From Kalaharituber pfeilii (lineage: Eukaryota; Ascomycota; Pezizomycetes; Pezizales; Pezizaceae): a DNA stretch of 64,000 nt. Where the stretch lies: positions 558,001 through 622,000 of the forward strand of contig WHUZ01000003.1 of assembly GCA_015179045.1 (NCBI GenBank). Direction: 5' to 3'. Below the pieces are notes generated by a model, which was given only the letters and a program-made list of their open reading frames with translations, was not told the origin of the DNA and did no database searches. The translations under genes were made by a program, and so were the position numbers. Positions 11,125 through 22,953 of the stretch are shown here, piece by piece (the first letter of the stretch is position 1; every line of letters begins with the position of its first letter).

Positions 11125-12666
11125 AATCTTAAATCGTCATGAAACAATTGCAAACTCTTACATGGCGTTTCTTTTTTTGGGTTTTACAATACTACCATTT
11201 GCTACCAGCTTTATTTACTGCTTTTCTCTTTTGGACCTTAATTTCTTAGAACTGGTCCGCCTCTTCAGGATCCTGCCACCTAGATGCTTTACCATACCTC
11301 ATTTATCTTACTAACTTCGTTGAAACTAGGCTGTCTTTCACATTATTTTTGGGTCTGCATTATCTTGGTTCGGCTGTTGTGCTTATTTATTTGCGTCTTG
11401 TCTCTTCCTTTTTTCTTTTACAGCCTTTTTTTTTTTGTTAAATTATTGTTATGGGGTCCGACATGATTCCGCTTCGACACTTGTGCTTCAACCTCTGCGG
11501 TGAGGGAGGAAAGTTTAATACTTCTTTTATACCTTTTTATATTGGGATGACCAACTTAACCTGTTTTTTCCTTCTTTTAAGATCAAAGTTGGACCCTTAC
11601 GCCTTTCGGGCATATATGCGCGCCACTGCAGAGAAAAAAGTACGTATTGATTGAGCGTTGAGTAAATGGAGCATGTACTTATGAAGAGCGCGTTAATGGA
11701 GAATAGAGAATCAAGGTTGCTTTGCGTTCATTACAGTCCAATCTAATGTAATGTCCTTCCCAGTCTGGCTCTTTATCTGGGTGATACAGTGCGAATAGGG
11801 AGTAGGTTGTGGAAAAAACAGGTGTATATCTATACTCGTTACCATCATTGGGTGATGCAACTTTCCTGGCCGTCAAGGGGTCTGATTTAGGTTCTGGCTC
11901 AGTAGGGAAAGCGCCAGCGGACTGGCTTTCCCAATAAGCTGCACAGTCAGAGAGGGTATGATAGCATCACCCAGTGCTGGCAATGCATTGTGATAAGTGG
12001 CTATGAAGAAGGTAAGAAGCAAATGAAAGGGATCTGCAATGCTGCTAGAACGCAGCGAATAAATATAGACCTTTAACACCCAGTCGCTTGGGTGGGCTCA
12101 ATAATCCCAAACGCATCACCGCGGTAATAACTTGCTGTGTGGTTGGAGCCAGTCAGCACAGAGTTAAGAGGCAGAACACGTGGGAACCGGGCATGTCGAA
12201 GGGGAATGGGGAAATAGGATAATCACCCCAATTTGGAAGATCACATTATCCATTGAACGAACCGGAGCAAGCGGCCGGCTAGAGGCTAGATTTTGGCATG
12301 TGAACGAAGGGATGGTATTCTAAAGGTGTGGCGAGGTCAGTCTGGTGTATTTCTGCTCCCTATATTTCCGATGAGATTTTAATCCTTCTCGCTATAGGTC
12401 TGGTATGTGATTATGTGGCGTTGTGGTTTTTTGCGAGTGAAAAAAAAATAGTTGTCGCTCACTTTGACAAGAACTAATTCCCTAGTTAGGTATCTACTTT
12501 CCTTACTAAGGTACGTTATGTTCCCTACATTGGACTATTCTTTCTACCAGGTGCTTACATCTTAATATAAGCAACGCCTCCTTCTTGCATTGCTAATAAA
12601 ACGCAGCTTAATCTAGAATTATGCATGCAGATGTTATAATGTAATAATAGTTGCATCATGTATATA
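11125..12666. other. Intergenic DNA, no gene seen
   Basis: This is the 3' flank of the ammonium transporter, then unremarkable AT-rich DNA up to the pogo-like element. No domain-bearing frame is visible. Confidence 0.5.
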
Positions 12667-13849
12667 CAGTCTACCCTTGCTATACCGGACCTCGCTATAC
12701 CGGAGCCTCTGGCGGCAACATCCGTTCCCCATACAAATCGCCCTTGCTATACCGGACGCCCTAACAATTCCGGACCGGACAGAAACCTCCAGACAAGTAC
12801 CCCCCTGTCTCCATACAAATAATATTTGCTATACCAATACTAATACATCTTAGACTACTCCATTTCACACTTGGCTGCCACCACTGCTGTCACTGCTTCT
12901 GCTAATGCCGTTGCTACTACTGCTACCATCACTTGCTACAATGTTGTTCGAGTAAATGGAAACTGGGCACTTCGTTGCTTCTTGTTCCATGTTCCGAGTT
13001 AATTGTTAACTACTTACTACTTTATTTTAAAATACCTGACTAAGCAGATACAGCTACTGGGTAAGCTTAAAATAATAAATTAGATATGTTCTCGTGCCCA
13101 GACTCTCTTGGCACGCTTAAATAATTCGCGAAAGGAAGAGAGTCTGGTACGAAACATCTCCGAAATGGGGGGCTCTCCAGCTCCGGGTGCCAAGAGGGCC
13201 GGAGATGCTAGCGCATGTTCCGGAGATGCTAGTGTGCTCCTTAGCGGCACTCACATTCTGCATATGTAGTAGTAGAGATAGCTCAGTACGAGCACCTAAT
13301 ATTCTAATTCCTCTCTGAATTGCTCCAAAAATACCGGAGATAGAAACTAAGGGCACTAGTTATTATTATATATGATAAAGATACTATACACCATCTCCGA
13401 GGTCATTCTGGATAATATAAGGCCAAGTTAAAAGGTAGACTTGTCTAGGCTACTCAATGCATAAACCTCTGTATAGTGGAAGAACAGGAATAAAAGCATC
13501 TCTGAAGACTGTATCACATCAGGAATAACGAAAATGTGTCCTGACATGTGGGCGTAGTGTCATGATGATTGGATACATCCTATGTGTTCATGCGTTCTGA
13601 CATTCTTCTAGCTAGTAGACCCAGCGTCTAAATACCTTGCTGGGAATCTGAACACCTCGCTAGTAAGGCCCGGCGTCCCTACTTCATATAATTCCATATG
13701 CCGTCATGCCACACAACATTTAAGCTTGCATGTCTGGATGCCCGTAAAGTGACAGATAATGTTATTAATGAGGCAGCTCATCAGATGCTTACCAATTTTA
13801 GTTAGATGTGTGGTCTCAATACCTCACACACATATACTCTATATCTCGA

Positions 13850-14038
13850 TATGGCAGAATGAGCTCAATTTAACAGGTATGGCAGGTGCCGCTCGACGGC
13901 GGGAGATGAGCTGCATTTCACAGGTATGGAAGGCCTCCCTTGGTGGTACGAGAGGTGGCAGAATGAGCCAAATTTGACCGGTATGACAGGTTCTATATGA
14001 CGGTGCGAGTGGTGGCAGTATGAGCCAAATTTGACAGT
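13850..14038. repeat. Degenerate tandem repeat, about four units of 50-60 bp
   Basis: The phrase TGGCAGAATGAGCCAAATTT followed by GACAGGTATG and a GC-rich spacer recurs at about 13850, 13905, 13965 and 14020 with moderate divergence. It lies in the middle of the Mutator-like element. Confidence 0.65.
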
Positions 14039-14039
14039 A

Positions 14040-14192
14040 TACGCATATGCGACATAGGCGATATGCGACAGCCGGGCGCCGGCGTCGCAGTTGCAAAATG
14101 AATGCTATATGAGCTACGAGCGAGTATCGCTGGTCAAGTGTCTTTTTCGCCTGGCGGACGGTAACTCTCTGCATTTACCACGATCCGTTACA
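14040..14192. mobile_element. Truncated LTR related to the solo LTR at 2939-3170
   Basis: This segment matches the 3' two thirds of the solo LTR, including GAGTATCGCT, CAAGTGTCTTTTT, CTGGCGGACGGTAACTCTCT and the closing CCGTTACA. The first part of the LTR is absent. It sits inside the Mutator-like element, so it was inserted or captured there. Confidence 0.8.
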
Positions 14193-14642
14193 GTTGTGCT
14201 CTTTCCGAGTCGGAGCAGAAACTTATATAAAGGCTACTCCGTCCACCCTACGGTTACGGTGAACTCATAACAACTGCTCCGAGTAAGCCATGAAAAGGAT
14301 TAAGATTACCGGAGATAGAATCAGAGCCTTTTAGACCTACTCTAATAAGTAACAACTCACATAATTCATCTCCGGACATGTTGTGCTCTTTTGGAACAGA
14401 AACTTATATATGTACTATATAAAGGCTACTTCAAATGCAGAAAGCAGGTAAATGAAGCTCCGGAGAAGAGCAATAGGTATCGGAGATGAAAATGGCTGTA
14501 CTATTAAGGTACAATATATAAACTATACTGAGAAATCTAGCTTAAGTTGCAAATATGTTAGCAAATATGAAAGTATTTCTAGAGATACTGTCTAGATACC
14601 GTAGATCTCTCAATATTCTGACTATCATTTGCATAGCATTGC

Positions 14643-14674
14643 ACTAAAATAGCGCCATGCGGCGCTATTTTAGT
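14643..14674. repeat. Perfect palindrome, 14-bp arms
   Basis: ACTAAAATAGCGCC and its exact inverse flank a 4-nt loop (ATGC). It lies near the right TIR of the Mutator-like element and could be a footprint of a tiny MITE or a structural signal. Confidence 0.8.
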
Positions 14675-15472
14675 CTCATGCGCTAACAGCTCCGGGACCG
14701 GAGCAAAAGTAAGCTAGACCTCGGAGATGTTTCGTACCAGACTCTCTTCCTTTCGCGAATTATTTAAGCGTGCCAAGAGAGTCTGGGCACGAGAACAAAT
14801 TAGATACCTTGGATATCAAAGTTAAGTTAAAGTACAGTAATCTTACCAATTCATCTCAAAGATGTTTATCAAATTCATTTAACTTTTCTTTAGCATATTT
14901 TGGTTCTAGTCAATGTTTACATATTTGATGCTTCTCAAGCACACTCAAGGCCCGACATTTTTCTAGATTTCGTGACTGATGCATATTGATGTCTTTGGCT
15001 GGGTGTGAAACAAGTTGATGTTTACTTCGTTCATCTCCTATTTCAATAATTATTTGAATTTACAAAATTTTATCACCCCCTCTGTCTGCCAAGCATTTTA
15101 TTCTATACCGGAACCTTGCTATACCGGACGAAAAGTGCCAGATTTTAGGGATCCGGTATAGCAAGGGTAGACTGTACTGATGGGCTTGCCTATATTGCAG
15201 AAGATATGGAGTTTTTATATTCTTGCCGCTCTTAAATGTAACACCTATTTGCTCGGCTCTAAATATTACACATTGAAACTCCAACCAGAGCGCATTGCAG
15301 CGTCTAAACTAAGTAAAAGGGAGAATTGAAATTAGATTTACATTTAACGTAAAAAAGAAGACAAAACAAACAAATATTACGACAGAATGCTATGGTCGTA
15401 CGGTAAAAGATCTTCAATGTGGTCTAGTATTATTAGCATGACACACCTCCACTCCCTCCGAATACTCGAATC

Positions 15473-18400
15473 CTAGAACAACGGATCCTCGTCATCCCAC
15501 CCCAAGCTCCTGTATATCGATACCTCCTGTTCCTCTTGATCCCCTTCAATTATGCTGGTCTTTGTCAGAGTGGTCGATGTCGACACACCCGGAGCTGTTG
15601 CCGTTGCCGCAGCCATAGTCACCATTTTCGTCTCCCCACTTTCAAGTGAGGGATCAATTCTGTGCAAGTTCCTGCTTTCTCCGCCACTCCTCCTACGCGC
15701 GTTGACGGGGCTATCCGCCACCACTGTCGCCTTCCCAAAGCTCAGCCGTGTGCTACCAGCGGTTTTGAGTAAATGCACCCTCGCAGTCGTTCCGTCCGTC
15801 ACGACGCCGCTGCCTATCCTGGGCCGCACTGGAGTCTCGTCAATGAGGGTATGCCCGGCTCCCCTAGAGAGGAAGTTATCGTGCTCGTCCTCTTCAGTGT
15901 CTTGGTCATCATTGTCCTCGTGGAAAGGCTGCGACTGGATGATTGTGCGGCGGCGCTTCTGTGGTGTCTCGGCAAGGGCCGGCGGTGGGGGGCTTGATGT
16001 AAGTGCAAGTGTTGTGGCTGTTGTCCGGGGCATCGGAGGAAAGAGGCAGCTTCGGGTTTTTGTGAAAGAGGACAGGATGCGGGGTGTGTCGTGCACCGGG
16101 GACGACTCTGCAACCAGATCGTCACTGGTCGGAAACACGTAGTTTGTTAAGGCATTGCCAATCTGTTTCTGTACCGTGCTCTTACCCTTCAAAGGCGTGC
16201 TCAGGACGTGCCGACCCGGGCTGCTGTCCGGTACAGTTTCAATCTTCCCTATCGGGAGATAACTCCTGTTCGGGTTCTTATGGAATAACCTGTTGTCGTT
16301 GAGGCTCTGTTTCACAGGGGATTCGAAAACGGATGCTGCCTGCGTGTTGCGTCTGTCGGAGAGCTTAGGACAAGGTAAAAGGTGGTCGTCCTCACCATCT
16401 TCTCCGTCTCCGTGGGGGGACATGAGTTGTTGGAATTGCTGCATTTTACGCATGCGGTCTTTTTTGCTTGGGGTTCCGGTGACTTGCACGTTGGCATTGG
16501 GATTGCGGACGGGTTTTTTGGATTCTGTAACTTATGTTAGTAAGGCAATATCATATCTGACAGGGAGGAGACGCGGTACTTCTTAACGACGTAGCTGACA
16601 ATCGCTTGCTCGCCTCCTCCATCAACTTCGCTCCGACCGCCGCGCGATTCGGCTTCGCCAGTGTCTTGATGGCATCCTTCAACTCATCTTCAACGCTAAT
16701 TGCCGGCTTAGTATTGAGAGCCGGTATCTGGATCTCCCTCTTCTGCAACGTTTTCTTTGCGGCGGCCACAAGATCTACATTTTTGGTCTTCTGCAAGTCC
16801 AGAGCTGCAGGTGTGGACTTCCGACTTGACGGATTATTGCCAGATTGGGTAGTGTTGGGCATTGACAACGACGGTACATCGCCAATCTTCTTGCGTTTCG
16901 CAGACTTTGTGACGCTTCCAGGTGGTCCAGGGGCGCTAGCCGTTGTACCACCGAATTTCTTCTGAATAGATGCACATAGCTCCGGCAGCCTTGACGAGTA
17001 GAATGGCATGACAACTTCGACGCAGAAGTTCTTCAAACGGTCCTCCTCGCCATCTTTGACATGTGACGACTGTGGCCTCTCATGCTCTGACGAGGTGACT
17101 GTGGGTCCTATGGACCGCCAAATGCAGAGTCTGTCTAGTAACAGGTCTAGAGATACATTAGGGTCTGGTTTCGCAGAATCTGCCCTGGACTTCTTGCTCT
17201 TTGAGTCTTTTTTCCTCTTTTTCTTCTTTTTCAGATCTTCCCCTGGGGCTGTTTGTTCCGGCAATGCTGTATCCTTCGTAAGGGCCAATATCTCAAGAAG
17301 CAGAATAATTTGAAGTTCCGTCCTGGAAGTAATTAGTAATCCTACCGGAATCGAGTGTAGACAGATCAGATCTTACTCTCGAATCTTCAATTCCTCTGAT
17401 TGGCGCTTCAGCCCTGGATCATTGCTTTGCAGCAGCTTATCCTTGAAATTCATATTGAGCCACCGATGGATGTAGACCTCCTCTTCAGTCTTGAATATGC
17501 TTTTGTCCTCCACTGTTTCTTCAGTAGCCACTTGTACGAGAACCTTTCTATATTTGAGATCCATCTTGTCCAGGGGCAGTAGCATATCCTGAAGAAAGTC
17601 TACTAAGCTGCTTAACGGAGGGGGTGCAGTTGAATCGGATGGCTCTTGCTGAAATCTGACCCTTGCACGAGATAATGTCGACTTTGCGAAGTAGGCAATG
17701 GCGGTCTTAGCTACATATAATGCATCCAGATACTGCGTCCGAATCTGCTCCAGGAACTCCGTGGCGGTAGGCTCCCGGAATACAGCAGTCTCTGCGGGTG
17801 GAGAAAGGATGCGCAAGTTTTGCGACTGTGGTGACTGCCTATACTGATTGTGAGTTTCGTACTCTCCAAAAATTGAGGCTAGTGGCAAGCTACAAATACT
17901 CACGATTTGGCCAATTCCAGTTTCGCCTTGCTGGGATGTATCATAGACAGTACCACAGATCGACCTTTTGAACAGTCTTTATCCAGACTTAGCCTCTCCA
18001 TCAGCAGCCCGGCCCACCAATCCGCGCTCGAGTTGATGACCCTCCCATCGACAACCTCCGGACTGGGTGAATGGGACTTCCTCGTCAGTTGTGCGAGTTT
18101 CCTCACTTCCTTCATCTTGACATTTGGCGAGAGCTTGTACAATGTGTATGCCTCCTCCGATATTCGCTCGACCGCTGAGAGCTGCCTCTCTCCATCGGTT
18201 TTAATGACAAGGACATGTCCGGGGATGCTGAGCGCCGGAATATTTGCGGAGAACAGTCGAGCAGGTACACCGGAGAGCCAATTGAGGGGGATACATTTCC
18301 TCGGAAGCAGAACTGCCGGTGTGATTTTTATTGAGGTATCGAACACGGAGGACGGGTGCGGCTATAGTGAGGCGGTGCGGCGGGGAGGATGAGGAGGGGT

Positions 18401-18543
18401 GGTTAACACAGCGAAAGATGTCACTGACGTGTGGCAGCGGGCAGGGAATATGGGTGTACCTGTATAACGAACGGGTCGCCCAGCAGAACCCTCTCCTCAT
18501 CACGCTTGCGCTTGCGAGAAACAGACGCCGCGGTCGCCATCAT
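15473..18543 (-). CDS. DNA replication regulator Sld3
   Basis: Sld3 (Treslin/TICRR counterpart) brings Cdc45 to origins and, once phosphorylated, binds Dpb11 to start replication. Five minus-strand exons join in frame: 18543-18460, 18361-17904, 17838-17377, 17322-16580 and 16524-15473, giving 932 residues. The N-terminal part (about residues 29-180) with PAVLLPRKCIPLNWL and the middle part containing EFLEQIRTQYLDALYVAKT and ELQIILLLEILAL fit the fungal Sld3 domain. SLRKSKKPVRNP spans the last splice junction, as in other Pezizomycotina. The C-terminal third is low-complexity and rich in SP/TP sites, as expected of a CDK target. The last intron must use donor GTACCG; the next possible donor would create a stop. 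Two ATGs lie side by side at the start; an in-frame ATG 132 bases further upstream is possible. DPB4 diverges from the same promoter region. Confidence 0.85.
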
Positions 18544-19070
18544 TGGGGGGGTGGAGGGGGGTGGAGGGGGGGTGGAGGAGGGAGCTGCAAGAACAGAGGC
18601 CGGGGTGCGGGCGGGGGCTTCCGTTGAGGCCTGGATTCTATGATCACTTGGCTCGCTCAGCTCGTGAAGTATCATACGTTCTTCGGTGTGGTGTGGTGTG
18701 GTGTGCTCACGCTTTTTCCCAAGGGCCCAAGGGAGGCACCTGACAGGGCTGCTTCAGCAGCGCGGCTTGGCGGCGCACCGCAGGCCGTAGGCGCCGAGGG
18801 CCGTCGCGTGCCAATATGGCCGCCTGGCCGCCGCGTCCATTCGTCGACGGCAGCCCGCCCCGCCGTCGACCACGCCCCCAGCTCTGCCCCAGCGCTTGTG
18901 CTTGCCAGTACCCACAAGCAGTGCAGCACTCAGCACAGCACGTCCTTTGTATTCTTACGCAGCACCCAGCTTGTCGACTGCTCTTCAGCTGCTCGGCCCC
19001 TAGCACCCATACCGCCCACCCCCAACACCCCAACACCCCAACACCCTCCGCTTTTTCTCTTGCCGGCCCT
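18544..19070. promoter_or_regulatory. Shared promoter region between SLD3 and DPB4
   Basis: About 530 bp separates the two divergent start codons. The part near SLD3 is purine-rich on the plus strand (GGTGGAGG repeats near 18545-18580). The part near DPB4 is a C-rich tract of CAACACCC units just before the ATG. Both genes act in DNA replication, so co-regulation is plausible, but I see no perfect ACGCGT cell-cycle box. Confidence 0.5.
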
Positions 19071-20109
19071 ATGCCACGAAAGTCAGACCCAGGCCCAATA
19101 CCCGGTGCGGGCCCTCCTCCAGGAGAGTCCAAGGATGGAGTCTCAATTGATGTACGATCAACCGATGCACACCCCGCAAGGGGAAGCTACTCACGCGAAG
19201 CCTAACTGACCCTCCCCCGCCGAAAACGTTAGGACCATGTTCTGCCGAGATCTATCGTCACGCGGCTGGCAAAGGGCGTCCTTCCCCAGAATACCGTTAT
19301 CCAAAAGGACGCAGTCCTCGCTCTCACAAAGGGAGCTACAGTGTTTATAAATTACCTGTGTACAACGTAAGTGCAATACCACAAGCTATCTCCACCGCCG
19401 GAGGAGGCACTGCCAGCAGTATAATTGGTGTCCTAACGTTTCTCAAGCGCAAACGAAAATGCCGCAAAGAACAACAAGAAGAACATCAACCCAAAAGACA
19501 TACTCGAAGCTATATCACATCTAGAATTGGATGAGTTCCGTCCCAGACTAGAGGCTGAATTGGCCAGTGAGTTGCACAGATATGATCATAAATTCTACAA
19601 TCTGCTAAGGTGCCCATTCCATAGGGTTTGAGGAAATTACATCCGAGAAGCGAGCAGCCTCCAAAAAAGCTGCCAAGGACAAGGAGGCTGCAAAGTCCGG
19701 AGGCGGAGCGGGTAACTCGCCAGACAAAGCCTCAGCATCACATGGTAGTCCTGTCAACGGCGACGAAGAAGGTGCCGGTGACGATGAGGAGGTCGACACT
19801 GCTCCTCCGGCCAAGAAGAGGAAGTCGAATGGAAAGGCAACACCAGTGAATGGATTAGCAGTTTCAAAATTGAGTAAGAAGATTGTAGCTAGTGGGAAGA
19901 AAAGTATTCCCGAGGGCGAAGATGACAATGACGATATGGGAGATGACAAGGAGGAGGAGGAGGAGCCAGAAGAGGAGGACGAGGAAGAGCAAAATGAATA
20001 TGAAGCGGAAGAGACTCGACCGGTTATAGAAGACGACGTAATCGAGGATATGGACGATGCCGAGCCGCCAGAAGACGAAGCATTGGACAATGGTTATGAT
20101 AGCGATTGA
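19071..20109 (+). CDS. DNA polymerase epsilon subunit Dpb4 (histone-fold)
   Basis: Histone-fold subunit of DNA polymerase epsilon; in other fungi the same protein also serves a chromatin-remodelling complex. Four exons join in frame: 19071-19151, 19233-19366, 19448-19566 and 19625-20109, giving 272 residues. The histone fold spans about residues 28-108, with LPRSIVTRLAKGVLP, AVLALTKGATVFINYL and NINPKDILEAISHLELDEF, typical of the Dpb4/CHRAC family. The C-terminal half is a lysine-rich linker followed by a very acidic tail (about residues 210-272), as in fungal homologues. Introns are about 58-81 bp with GT..AG ends. The gene is divergent from SLD3 and convergent with the CUS2-type gene. Confidence 0.92.
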
Positions 20110-20523
20110 GAGGTACTACTGAGCCGATCTAACGGTTTTTCCCCATCAACACCTGTATTATATGACATGCCTTCATCTGGGGGAACTGGTTCTTAATTTG
20201 ATGATTTTTTGAAACGTTACTTCCTATATCCCCTTTTTCTCTGTTCATTCTCATAATCAGCTCTCATGACATTAGGAGAACTTGGCGCATATACAATTTT
20301 GCAAAAGCGATAATGTTTTCAACGGAAGATGACCTGACCATGTCATGGTGTAATCCCATGACCCAAAAGACAACAGCTAGTTACACACCATGGAATGAAC
20401 AAAATCATTGAAGTGGTAGAAGCTCACAAAAAACGGTGTGCAGTTACGCAGACAAAAGCTCGTAGAAAAATGAACAATAAGTTCTTTCATCCGCATGGAA
20501 CAGAGTATTCCGAGCACAATGCC
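20110..20523. other. Convergent 3' spacer between DPB4 and the CUS2-type gene
   Basis: A 414-bp tail-to-tail spacer. No gene is visible; it should hold both 3' UTRs and polyadenylation sites. Confidence 0.6.
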
Positions 20524-22142
20524 TCATTTGCCACCTGCCTCCAGCCAGTCTCCAAATTTTTCCAGACGTGCACTTTCAGCAACTTCCGTATCTTCATCGT
20601 GCTTCTTATTACTTGTCTTTTTGAATTTCTCCGTTCCATCGTAGATATACGCCTCAATTCTGGAACCTGCAAAGAAACGTCCATCCATCACCTGAACACA
20701 AGCCTTGGCACTTTCAGCATTCGCGAAGCGGACACTGATGACGCCGTCTTCCTCCCTATCGTACAAGACGATGTTGGTGACATCTCCAAGTTTCTCACAT
20801 TCTTCTCGCACATCCTCTTTCAAGTCCAGAATTGCTGTTGGGTCCTCCTAAACAGCAGGGATATGATTTAGAATATGTCCTTGCGACTACGAATTAGGGC
20901 GTACCTCGAGTTCTTTCAGGGTAAACATATGCTTGAGGATGACTGTCTTCTCAAACTTAGGATGAATAGTCGGTAGCGCAGCGGGATCATCATCGTCCCA
21001 ATCGGCAAGTTTACTATGGTGAAGTAGTCAGTCAACCTCTGACTATATGTATGTATCAATTGAACGCACCTGTTGAGTTTCTGTGTCTTCGCAATGACTT
21101 TTCGCTTTTCCTTGGGATCCTTCTTCTTCTCTTGAGGCTGCTCCTGACTTCCTTTCTTGTGACTAAAATCGGCGGCTTGTACTCTCATTTTCCCTCTAGG
21201 GTCAGATATTCCAAACCTAAAGTCGGTATCATCGAGCATTTGGATAGCCAGGTCAACGCTCTCAGCTCGGAAATACGTCACAAGCGCATCGCCTTTCGGA
21301 TTGCCATCTGCATCAGTGTAAATCTTTATGCGCGGTTTCCCACGGTCAATTTCTTCGGATATCACGCCGCATTTAGAAAACACCGCATTGATTTCTTGGA
21401 CGGTTGCGTCCAGCGGTAGGTTTGTGATGTATACGGACGTGTTCTTGCGCTCCTTGTGCGCATCTTCACTTTTGCCGTTTCCTCGAGATTTCTTCGCGTT
21501 ACTACCGCCATCCTGCTATTATAATTATAACACTGTTAAGCAAGAGTCCAGATGATGAGGAAAGGTATGATAATACCTCTGCATCATTGCCTGTGTAAAC
21601 CTTCCTCTTCTTCTTGTTTTTTGGCTGGACAGGCTCCGACTCGTCGACTCCGGCAACTGCATACGCAGCTTGTTGATTCTCAAGCAATGATTCGTCCAAC
21701 TAGAACACACCGAAGATAATGCAAACAGGTGAAACCATGAGAATATTATCCACACGCATAGAACGAGCAAGACCTAGGAGACAGCCACTGAATGAAGAAG
21801 GACGCCTTAAGGAGATTGAGCCCAGAGGAGAAGGGCAATTGGTGTTTCCTGGACGATGATGCCCCTCCCCTCTTCCGCCTTCTTCTTTCTTCAAAGCTAG
21901 GTCTTCACTGACGAAGGGTGATGAAAGACAAGTAGATTGCATACCACTGGTATCCATCTTCTCAAAGTTCCTTCATACTCGTACTCTGCTCCATCGTCTG
22001 CTTCTAGCGTCCATTTTCCTGACAGGCGGGAAAAGGAGACGCGGGGATCCGTCCGAAATTCTTCTTCCGTAGTGGGAAAGGAGCTCATGACAAGCCCTTC
22101 GGGATCATGGCTCTGCCCGGCGCTCGGTGGTGTTCCGGCCAT
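20524..22142 (-). CDS. U2 snRNP splicing factor, Cus2/HTATSF1 family
   Basis: RNA-binding protein that helps U2 snRNP fold and join the branch site. Five minus-strand exons join in frame: 22142-21945, 21699-21577, 21512-21070, 21013-20905 and 20847-20524, giving 398 residues. RRM1 lies at about residues 128-215 (TSVYITNLPLDATVQEINAV, then DALVTYFRAESVDLAIQ). RRM2 lies at about 278-372 (KTVILKHMFTLKELEE, then GVISVRFANAESAKACVQ). RRM2 ends in GRFFAGSRIEAYIYDG, which carries the R-x-F motif of U2AF-homology domains that bind SF3B1-type ligands. The N-terminus has a short module with FSRLSGKWTLEADDGAEYEYEG. All introns are 56-245 bp, GT..AG. Convergent with DPB4. Confidence 0.9.
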
Positions 22143-22658
22143 CGGCGGTGGTATTGGCGGTAATGACCGTGGGCGGGTCTGGTGTATTGCGGGCTGGCTT
22201 TCGAGAAATGGCGTCGGATTGTTAATGTTCCCTGGGCTAATCTCGCAAGCACGTTTCCGCCGTGGGTAGATATGAAATAGGGAAGCACTCGAATCCGGAA
22301 GACAGCGTAGGATGTTCGCCGTTGGAGCACGTTAGGGGGGGGTTGTGGTTCAGCGGTTAGCAGAATACATCTAGAGCACTGTAGCTTGCATGAACTCCTT
22401 CGCGATTCCGATTCTGGGCATGCGCCGAGATTTCCAAGGCTCTTACTAAGCTTGAGTCTTCTGATGTACTCGAGTACTGTACCGATGCAAGATGGACTCA
22501 GCTCATCCCTGCGGCGCCAGTCTACATTGTATCCGGCTGTAGAGTACGTTTGAGCACTGGAGACTCAAGCTGATGCAATTTTCTCATGGAGTTCAATACC
22601 GAGGTTCATGCTACTTCGTGGTTAAGGTGATTTCCCTACCCACTTTCTGCAGCTAACA
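22143..22658. other. Intergenic DNA left of the Harbinger-like element
   Basis: This is the 5' flank of the CUS2-type gene, the tRNA-like repeat (listed separately), and a GTACTCGAGTACTGTAC-rich stretch near 22465. No gene is seen. Confidence 0.5.
22341..22420 (+). repeat. tRNA-like sequence, possible SINE
   Basis: TGGTTCAGCGG at 22346-22356 fits the pol III A-box exactly, followed by GTTAGCAGA. About 55 nt later ATGAACTCCTTCGCGATTC resembles a B-box region. A similar arrangement (TTAGCAGA ... ATGAACCTTTCGATTC) occurs on the minus strand at about 24181-24280, which suggests a dispersed tRNA-derived family. No good cloverleaf is apparent. Confidence 0.35.
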
Positions 22659-22953
22659 GAGAGCTTTGGCAATGTCCCCGTAATTTTCCCCGTAATGCTG
22701 CGCCACACTGTTGCCGTGACAACGGTGGCTATGTTTATACAAAACTAGGAGAACTTTGAAAAAATCCCCGTAATTAGGGGGAAAACTGCACATCTTTGAG
22801 CAATGCCCGTAACTATTTAATCAAGTCAGATTGCTCTCAAACTTTGTACAGAATTAATACCTATCGTGAAAAACTGCTTTACAAAATTCCGTCTTGATTT
22901 ACTTTCACAGACACCAGCAGTACTACTTTCCCCGTAACCTTTATTCATACACC

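Larger units (their letters stand above)
13087..14797. mobile_element. Mutator-like (MULE) non-autonomous element, long TIRs, 9-bp duplication
   Basis: The ends TGTTCTCGTGCCCAGACTCT and its inverse extend as almost identical terminal inverted repeats of about 80 bp (13087-13166 and 14718-14797). The flanks AATTAGATA at 13078-13086 and 14798-14806 are a perfect 9-bp duplication, the mark of Mutator-type transposition. The 1.7-kb interior has no transposase-like frame. It holds a degenerate tandem repeat, a truncated LTR and a perfect palindrome. The near-perfect TIRs and intact duplication suggest a fairly recent insertion. Confidence 0.85.
12667..15174. mobile_element. Pogo-like (Tc1/mariner) non-autonomous element, split by a nested insertion
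   Basis: The left end CAGTCTACCCTTGCTATACC is mirrored at the right end by GGTATAGCAAGGGTAGACTG, with TA on each side (12665-12666 and 15175-15176). More CTATACCGGA units recur inside each end. The ends resemble the CAG..CTATA termini of pogo/Tigger elements. Without the nested 1.7-kb element the original copy was only about 0.8 kb. It has no transposase frame, so it is a deletion derivative mobilised in trans. Confidence 0.75.

Noticed and set aside
15552..16142. 196-codon plus-strand frame opposite SLD3
   Set aside because: Antisense shadow of the SLD3 last exon.
18640..19209. 189-codon plus-strand frame between SLD3 and DPB4
   Set aside because: It overlaps the DPB4 first exon in another frame and is made of promoter C-rich sequence.
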